Assembly (NCBI GenBank): GCA_037176905.1
Contig: JBBBWG010011034.1
Span: 1 to 21,134 of the forward strand
Reading direction: 5' to 3'
Length of the DNA: 21,134 nt
From: Azolla pinnata
Lineage: Eukaryota; Streptophyta; Polypodiopsida; Salviniales; Salviniaceae
Shown: positions 18,027 to 21,134 of the stretch, in pieces
How the letters are laid out: each line of letters begins with the position of its first letter
Numbering within the stretch: the stretch's first letter is position 1
The notes under the pieces: model-generated
Told to the model about the DNA's origin: nothing
Databases searched by the model: none
What the model saw: only the letters and a program-made list of their open reading frames with translations
Program-made: the position numbers and the translations under genes

Positions 18027-18336
18027 GTAAGAGCGTCTGAGATTATGTCATTTGCAGCTCGTTTGCAGCAAGTTTGCCGCGAATTTGCAGCAACTTTGCG
18101 GCAAGCTTGCAGGTAGTTTGCTGCAAGTTTGCCGCATCTTTGCCGCCTGTTTGCCGCGAAATTGCCGCAAGTTTGCCGCATGTTTGTTGTAAGTTTGCTA
18201 CAAGTTTGCCGCATGTTTGCTGCAACTTTGCTGCATGTTTCTAGAATCTTTGCCACGATTTTGCAAACATCTATAAGCCATTTTGTAGGTGTCACCCTAA
18301 ACCCTAAACCCTTATCTGTGTGTGATGTGTGTGCAG
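18027..18336 (+). other. Transposase intron 3 with a regular 11-bp array
   Basis: The donor is CCAG|GTAAGA and the acceptor TGTGTGCAG|CTTG. Between about 18053 and 18262 there are some 18 near-exact 11-bp units (TTTGCAGCAAG, TTTGCCGCGAA, TTTGCTGCAAG, TTTGCCGCATG). ACCCTAAACCCTAAACCC at 18294-18311 follows, about 25-40 bp before the acceptor. Minus-strand open frames here (18043-18295) are repeat artefacts. Confidence 0.8.
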
Positions 18337-18588
18337 CTTGTCAATATTTTTCGAGTTGCCATATTGGGAGGACCTTAAAATCAACCACTTATTAGATCCA
18401 ACGCACATCTTCAAGAATGTGGCAACGATGGTGTGGGACCACTTGATGGGCGTCCGAGACTCATTTGCTATTCGGATGGATTTGCAGTGTTGCGGGAAGA
18501 TGCCCAGTGCATGGCCGGTGGAGTGCGAAAATGGACAAGTGATATTACCGAGGGCTTGAAGTCCCATGATTGGCAAAAGATGTAACAG
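18337..18588 (+). pseudogene. Transposase exon 4: end of tnp2 core
   Basis: Begins SIFFELPYWEDLKINHLLDP. THIFKNVATMVWDHLMG follows and corresponds to the usual MHxEKNV block. The expected Glu reads as Phe in THIFKNV (18395-18421), a possible loss of an important acidic residue. A frameshift near 18530 is needed to reach GLKSHDWQKM before the donor ACAG|GTACTT. Confidence 0.8.
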
Positions 18589-18665
18589 GTACTTAATTGG
18601 ATGTGTAGTTGCAATTTAGATTTTATAACCCTACTAATATTTGAAGATTTCTATTTTTTCGATAG

Positions 18666-19451
18666 TTCATTTTGCTGATTAACGTATCAAGAATAGCTTG
18701 TGCACCGCTCCGACAGTGTTTATACAAGCTCAGCGCGCTCGTCCATTTTGTAAGCGCGAAAGAGGTGGACCCGAAAAGTCTAGAGACGGCCCGAGTAGAA
18801 GCAGTAAAGGCAGTGTGTCTTCGGGAAGATACCTTTCCATGATCTATTCTCACTAGTCATGTGCATCTACTGGTGCACATTATCCAAGATATGGCGGCCC
18901 AGTCTCTCTAGCAGATGGATGTTTTTCTTGGAGCGTTTCATGAAAACGTTGAAGGATTTTGTGAGACAGAATGCGCGGCCAGAAGGTAGCATGAGGGAAG
19001 GGTGGCTGATCCAAGAAGGCATAGTGTTCATCTCGCAATATTTAGACCAGGCAGATTCGTCACTGCGCCACCCCTTTTCCATTCGACATTCGTTATCGGC
19101 GATCGACATGACAGAAGAAGATGGTGCCACCGTCGTTCCACAAGGGATGGGCCGTAGTGTCAATTTCGGGCGGGAAGTTCGTGCAAAGATGAATAGCTTT
19201 TGTATTCTGAACTCGCAGGTCATGAGACCTTGGGTGAACAGGTACAATGCAGTAAGGGTTTCCATAGAGAGTGCACGTGCCTAGATCCGGCGTGAGGGTG
19301 GTCGACGTGCACCACTTCCGAGCCACATCATCGAGTTTCCGCCGACAATCATAGCTGAATGGGTGCATGCAGAGATAGACAGATTGGATCAGTCCGAGCA
19401 TCGTGTAGCCATAACGCAAGATGAGTGGGAATATGTGCGCGGTTGCAGTCC
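18666..19451 (+). pseudogene. Transposase exon 5: DUF4218 domain
   Basis: The frame from 18666 reads ILLINVSRIACAPLRQCLYK, then EAVKAVCLREDTFP and, past a TGA at 18840, SHVHLLVHIIQDM. After a shift near 18900 it reads RWMFFLERFMKTLKDFV, then NARPEGSMREGWLIQEGI. These are diagnostic blocks of DUF4218 (HL.VH, RWM...ER..K.LK..VR, RPEGS). Past a TAG at 19282 the same frame gives LPSHIIEFPPTIIAEWVH and ends near the donor CTACG|GTACAC. Confidence 0.85.
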
Positions 19452-19545
19452 TACGGTACACTGAACCCTAACCCTAATATCGAACTTACCAGTAATACTA
19501 AAAATGCTCTCATGTCTGAAACAGATCATTTTATTAATGTTGCAG

Positions 19546-20010
19546 TGCACCTATTATAATGTAATTTGTTGGGACGACACGCATTACCACACCGAAGCCA
19601 TTGATCGGAACCTGTATATGGCGGATTCTGGAGTGATCAGCACGTAAGAGGGAGAGGATGGACAGGAGCAGGAATATTGTGGGATTATCCAAAATATTGT
19701 GGGAATATTAAACAGAAGATTCGATGTGTTTGTCTTTGATGTCAGATGGTTTAAAGATGTTTCAGATAAGATTCCACAAGGTTCGATTACATTAGACGGC
19801 AGCGACTTTATGATGATCGACTCCACGCGGATCTGTAGTGCCAAGGAAGGAAGCTTCATCTTGCCATCTCATTGTGAACAGGTAGCTGCTAGTTCTTAAA
19901 CATGGCAAAGATCATATTCTAATTATGCTATGCACCCTAAACCTTAACTCAAACTTGTATTGTTGCATCCTGCAGGCCATTTTCTAACCGGTACTGCATA
20001 ATGAGAAGTG
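19546..20010 (+). pseudogene. Transposase exons 6-7: DUF4216 domain
   Basis: Exon 6 (19546-19881) reads DTHYHTEAIDRNLYMADSGV. Past a TAA at 19645 it gives EYCGIIQNIVGILNRRFDVF and VFDVRWFKDVSDKIPQGSI, then GSFILPSHCEQ. Exon 7 continues in phase past a TAA at 19985 with PVLHNEKWWYVI. The succession (YYG.. .I.EL, V.LF.C.W, PF.L..Q..QVFY, WHVV) is that of DUF4216. The intron at 19882-19975 is GT-AG. Confidence 0.8.
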
Positions 20011-20430
20011 GTGGTACGTGATCCCGATGGCACCATGTACTAAACCACTATTTCATTCCTTGTTGTCAAAATTGGGGCAAGTCGTCGATGTACATTTGCC
20101 GATTGACACAGATACGACGTCGGATCAAAGAGAGGGCAATACAACACACCCACCCACAGTAGAAGGTACAGGATCATGGGTTGCTATGCAATTGCTCCAC
20201 AATGATGAAGCTGAAATCGAAACTAGGAATCTATTTGATGTTGTTGATGATGATGAAGCTAATCCAAATCTAGCTAGGATGGCGAACCAATCAACACTGA
20301 TGCCTCCGACTTATGTATCGAGTTAGGTTCCGGGGACATGATTGATATCGATGAAGACACTAATATATTCTTCACTGTCGATATTGATCCATTCCATGTA
20401 ATTGATTATTACGCTGACCATAATTCATGA
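20011..20430 (+). pseudogene. Transposase C-terminal acidic tail
   Basis: After the DUF4216 block the frame runs to a TAG at 20324 and is rich in Asp/Glu (NDEAEIETRNLFDVVDDDEA). Another frame from about 20290 reads TDASDLCIELGSGDMIDIDE and ends HVIDYYADHNS at TGA 20428-20430, a more typical acidic end. One frameshift near 20290 would link them. The 3' array begins 56 bp later. Confidence 0.6.
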
Positions 20431-20485
20431 TATATATTATTTAGTTAAATCCTAGATTTTTTCATTAAATGGCGAAATTTTCTAC

Positions 20486-20718
20486 ATTCCTATGCAAAGT
20501 TGCGGCAAAGTTGGGCAAAGTTGCAGCAAAGATGCGTCATAGTTCTAGCAAAGTTGCGGCAAAGATGCTGCAAAGTTGCGGCAACTTCGTGGCAAATTTG
20601 CAGCAAGGTCGCGGAAACCTTGCGGCAAAGTTTGCGGCAAATGTGCGGCAAATTTGCGGTTAATGTGCGGCAAATGCGCGGCAAACTTGGGGCAACAGCG
20701 TAGCAAAGATGCGGCAAC
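20486..20718 (-). repeat. 11-bp array downstream of transposase, TTGCGGCAA orientation
   Basis: About 20 units such as AAAGTTGCGGC, AAAGATGCTGC, AAATTTGCAGC and AAATGTGCGGC, nearly all spaced 11 bp. The centre base of TTGCNGCAA is mostly G, whereas the upstream and intron arrays mostly show C, A or T. The corresponding array in copy B (1229-1315) has only about eight units, so unit number varies between copies. Confidence 0.88.
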
Positions 20719-21134
20719 TGACAATTAGAATCTGATTTTTCCGCGTATTTGTTGGAAGATAACTGCGTGCTTACTGCAACATAGCTGCAAGATATAAACA
20801 ATCAGGCTCTAATCATTTGTATATGCAAACAAACATGCAAATTCATGTAATTATACATACTCTGATGCATATTTATGTGTACCTACAAATATATTTGCCT
20901 ATTGATCCATATATGGACATGATTAATGTATATTCTCTTGTAAATTGTCATATACTAGCATATTTAACGTTATCTGCATAGATACATGTAGATCCAATTG
21001 TAGATCAACCGTAAATGCATATTCCTCAATGTCTTCACAGGTTTGATACATAATTGTATGTTAGTATATATACACATACATATTCGTAAACTTTTATATA
21101 TTTCATGGGTATTAACACGTAGATGTGGTTGTTT
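20486..21134 (+). mobile_element. CACTA 3' region, copy C, running off the window
   Basis: From ATTCCTATGCAAAG at 20486, 56 bp after the transposase gene, the sequence is an 11-bp array. From GATATAAACAATCAGG (20791) it follows copy B with almost constant offset to the window end (21134 corresponds to about 1713). The terminal CCAATTACCTTGTAGTG should therefore lie about 0.6-0.9 kb beyond the window. Linkage to the gene shows that copies A and B derive from this transposase-encoding family. Confidence 0.8.

Larger units (their letters stand above)
16098..20430 (+). pseudogene. TNP2-type CACTA transposase gene, decayed
   Basis: The product would cut and join the element ends. Proposed exons are 16098 to about 16904, 17189-17699, 17763-18026, 18337-18588, 18666 to about 19451, 19546-19881 and 19976-20430. 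The domain order matches plant En/Spm-CACTA proteins: an N-terminal transposase-associated domain, the Transposase_21 (tnp2) core, DUF4218 and DUF4216. In-frame stops occur at 16398, 16605, 16818, 18840, 19282, 19645 and 19985. Frameshifts are needed near 16820, 16862, 17300, 18530, 18900 and 20290, so no full protein can be made. Introns 1 and 3 contain 11-bp arrays. The gene is flanked by mirror-oriented 11-bp arrays, so it belongs to the same family as copies A and B. Splice sites for exon 1 end and exon 5 end are the least certain. Confidence 0.88.

Noticed and set aside
17996..18395. Open frames on both strands over 11-bp arrays (also 16905-17188 and 20469-20801)
   Set aside because: They encode 11-residue repeats because the unit is 11 bp, and the same regions behave as introns or flanks of the transposase gene.

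Overview
The window looks like plant nuclear DNA, most likely from a grass. It holds one split gene with a very GC-rich 5' half and a flatter 3' end (typical of grass genes), inside AT-rich sequence full of plant transposons. There is no sign of bacterial or organellar gene order. No species can be named from the sequence alone.

Layout. 1-164: C-terminal piece of a Ty3/gypsy integrase, minus strand. 180-2337: two 3' ends of one CACTA (En/Spm-type) transposon family lying head to tail. The second appears to have been hit by the first, with an ATT target site. 2338-5400: an apparently intact pectate lyase gene of four exons. Its signal-peptide exon at 3337-3443 is easy to miss, because the longest open frame starts inside intron 1. 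5400-7190: AT-rich intergenic DNA with microsatellites. 7190-9330: diverged 11-bp arrays around a third CACTA-type terminus (7922-7938), a 62-bp tandem repeat, a 26-bp perfect palindrome and a 28-bp minisatellite. 9700-13640: a decayed Ty3/gypsy element (LTR remnant, gag, protease, RT, RNase H; no integrase or 3' LTR found). 13640-14395: GC-richer sequence not recognised. 14396-15235: degenerate telomere-like TTTAGGG array. 15236-15520: a CACAAATTTCACTAAT satellite. 15530-16075: AGC/GAG-rich sequence and an 11-bp array. 16098-20430: decayed TNP2-type CACTA transposase gene with about seven exons. 20486-21134: start of that element's 3' region, which matches 1229-1713 and runs off the window.

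The most unusual signal is an 11-bp tandem unit, about TTTGCCGCAAG, whose core TTGCNGCAA is a dyad around one central base. It occurs upstream of the transposase start, inside transposase introns 1 and 3, and in the 3' subterminal regions. The central base is mainly C on the 5' side and in the introns (with A/T variants), and mainly G on the 3' side. Introns of this gene also tend to carry short CCCTAAA-like motifs, most of them near the 3' splice site. Both may be element-encoded regulatory sequence, but this is inference. All exon borders were read by eye from splice dinucleotides and family motifs.
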